From: JAZRYE01 sp045600585
GTDB taxonomy: Bacteria > Bacillota_I > Bacilli_A > RFN20 > CAG-826
Reading direction: 5' to 3'
NCBI GenBank assembly: GCA_045600585.1
Contig: JAZRYE010000041.1
Location: 1 to 21,548, forward strand
Length of the DNA: 21,548 bases
Positions within the stretch are counted from its first letter, which is position 1. The number at the start of each line of letters is the position of its first letter. Under the pieces are notes generated by a model, which searched no databases, was not told where the DNA came from, and was given only the letters and a program-made list of their open reading frames with translations. Of the stretch, positions 20,654-21,548 are shown piece after piece. The position numbers were made by a program, and so were the translations under genes.

Positions 20654-21548
20654 TTTAGATAAAATTAGTTATTTATTTTCCGTTATTTTTTATTATGGTT
20701 TAACAAATGGCTATAACGAGAATTTTATTGAAGAAAAAATAATTGAGTCATCATTGATAAAAAGGCTAGAAAATGACGATTCATTTTTATATGAATTTAA
20801 TACAAAAGAAATATTGTCACAAATATTCAACAAAACAATAAAAGAAGAGGAATTATTAAAAACAAATCCTCTATCCCTATGGTTAGGTGAAATATATGTA
20901 AAACTATTTTTTAAATTTCATAAAACGTTCTCGTTTATATTTTTATATTTGCCTATCAAAAAAGCATGTACCTTATTCGATTTATATCATGAGATGGATA
21001 TAGATGAACTATATGCATGGTTTAATAAAGCGGTTAATAAAACAAATCTATTGTCTTTATTATTAAAAAGAAGCGATCTTAATGTTGCTCAATTATGCGT
21101 CTTAACATCAATAAAAGAAAACACAATCAAGAGTTATATAAAAAATATAAATAATCTCTATAACGCCAAATTTGAATACATTGCTAGATTATCTAACGCT
21201 CTGAATGTCGATATTAATATATTTAGAGAGCATATAGATAATTATTTAAATAGCAATGCTTATTCATATGATAAAGAAGATATCGAATATAGACATTACC
21301 TTGGATATATAATAAGTTCATATTTCAATAGAGATATTAGAAGAGATAATTTCGTATTTAATAATAATGTCCTTGAATCAAAATCATCCAAAATCAAAGT
21401 AACTTGGACTGTTATTAATTCAATAGATTTTTTGAACAAAACGATTAGAGATTGGTTTGGATATAGTAGTAATAATGATACTTATCTAATAATTTTTAAT
21501 TATTCAAAAGATAAAGAGATATTAAAATATAAAAAATATCTATCATCA
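20637..21548 (+). CDS. HTH-containing partner of DUF3990 locus 2 (3' end outside window)
   Basis: An open frame of 304 codons runs from ATG 20637 to the window edge, overlapping the DUF3990 gene by 17 nt. Residues about 80-125 (LSLWLGEIYVKLFFKFHKTF, then SFIFLYLPIKKACTLFDLYH) form a helical N-terminal region. Residues about 140-197 look like an XRE-type HTH: LLLKRSDLNVAQLCVLTSIK, ENTIKSYIKN and FEYIARLSNALNVDINIF. The remainder (200-304, IEYRHYLGYIISSYFN, then KIKVTWTVINSIDFLNKTIR) is not recognised. I recall similar helical-HTH proteins after DUF3990 genes in gut Bacillota; a role as regulator or antitoxin is inference. Isoleucine codons are ATA 20, ATT 10, ATC 4, against about 4 ATA in 43 in potC, so base use is unlike the core genes. 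No ribosome site of note; coupled translation is likely. Confidence 0.7.
   Translation, partial: MISISNLDKISYLFSVIFYYGLTNGYNENFIEEKIIESSLIKRLENDDSFLYEFNTKEILSQIFNKTIKEEELLKTNPLSLWLGEIYVKLFFKFHKTFSFIFLYLPIKKACTLFDLYHEMDIDELYAWFNKAVNKTNLLSLLLKRSDLNVAQLCVLTSIKENTIKSYIKNINNLYNAKFEYIARLSNALNVDINIFREHIDNYLNSNAYSYDKEDIEYRHYLGYIISSYFNRDIRRDNFVFNNNVLESKSSKIKVTWTVINSIDFLNKTIRDWFGYSSNNDTYLIIFNYSKDKEILKYKKYLSS

Noticed and set aside
1..21548. CRISPR arrays, tRNA or rRNA genes, insertion sequences, prophage integrase
   Set aside because: Looked for spaced direct repeats, cloverleaf-like segments and transposase or integrase motifs; none were found.

Overview
The window looks like a low-GC Bacillota genome, probably an uncultured gut or rumen member of the Bacilli/Erysipelotrichia-Mollicutes side. 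The evidence is strong AT bias, AGGAGG-type ribosome binding sites, a potABCD operon with a mollicute-like enlarged PotA, RecX and YhaM, a BspA-like leucine-rich-repeat surface protein, and several gut-type toxin-antitoxin-like genes. TGA is used as a stop (10555-10557) and tryptophan is TGG, so this is the standard bacterial code. The taxonomic placement is inference.

Layout. (1) 52-2943, minus strand: an accessory cluster with a YhcG/DUF1016-type PD-(D/E)XK protein on its own promoter, preceded by a two-gene operon of a RhuM-Fic protein and an HTH protein fused to a flavodoxin-like domain. (2) 3100-7312, minus: a tightly overlapping operon of a flippase-like membrane protein, a GT4 glycosyltransferase, RecX and the YhaM exoribonuclease. 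It joins membrane glycolipid genes to DNA and RNA maintenance genes. (3) 7359-9822, minus: beta-carbonic anhydrase, an AAA/DUF4143 ATPase and YqeY. (4) 9862-11498, minus: an operon of an XRE-DUF3791-like regulator, a DUF3990 protein and a small protein, running into a hypoxanthine-DNA glycosylase-like gene. (5) 11667-13920, minus: a secreted LRR protein and a small frameshifted secreted/anchored protein. (6) 14126-18252, plus: potABCD spermidine/putrescine importer. (7) 18249-19422, minus: a winged-helix regulator and a truncated AbiEii-like nucleotidyltransferase that stops where potD stops. (8) 19732-19896, minus: a 54-residue rubredoxin with a displaced first cysteine. (9) 19985-21548, plus: a second DUF3990 gene followed by an HTH-containing partner cut by the window edge.

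The main leads are two DUF3990 (YHGS...GFY, ADP-ribosyltransferase-like) loci with different partners, both with TATAAT exactly 6 nt before the ATG, which predicts leaderless mRNAs. Others are the HTH-flavodoxin fusion with a cysteine cluster, the rubredoxin variant, and an interleaved pair of 9-10 bp complementary segments at 19562-19619 that could be a pseudoknot or an RNA switch. Functions were assigned by motif reading alone; no database search was possible.
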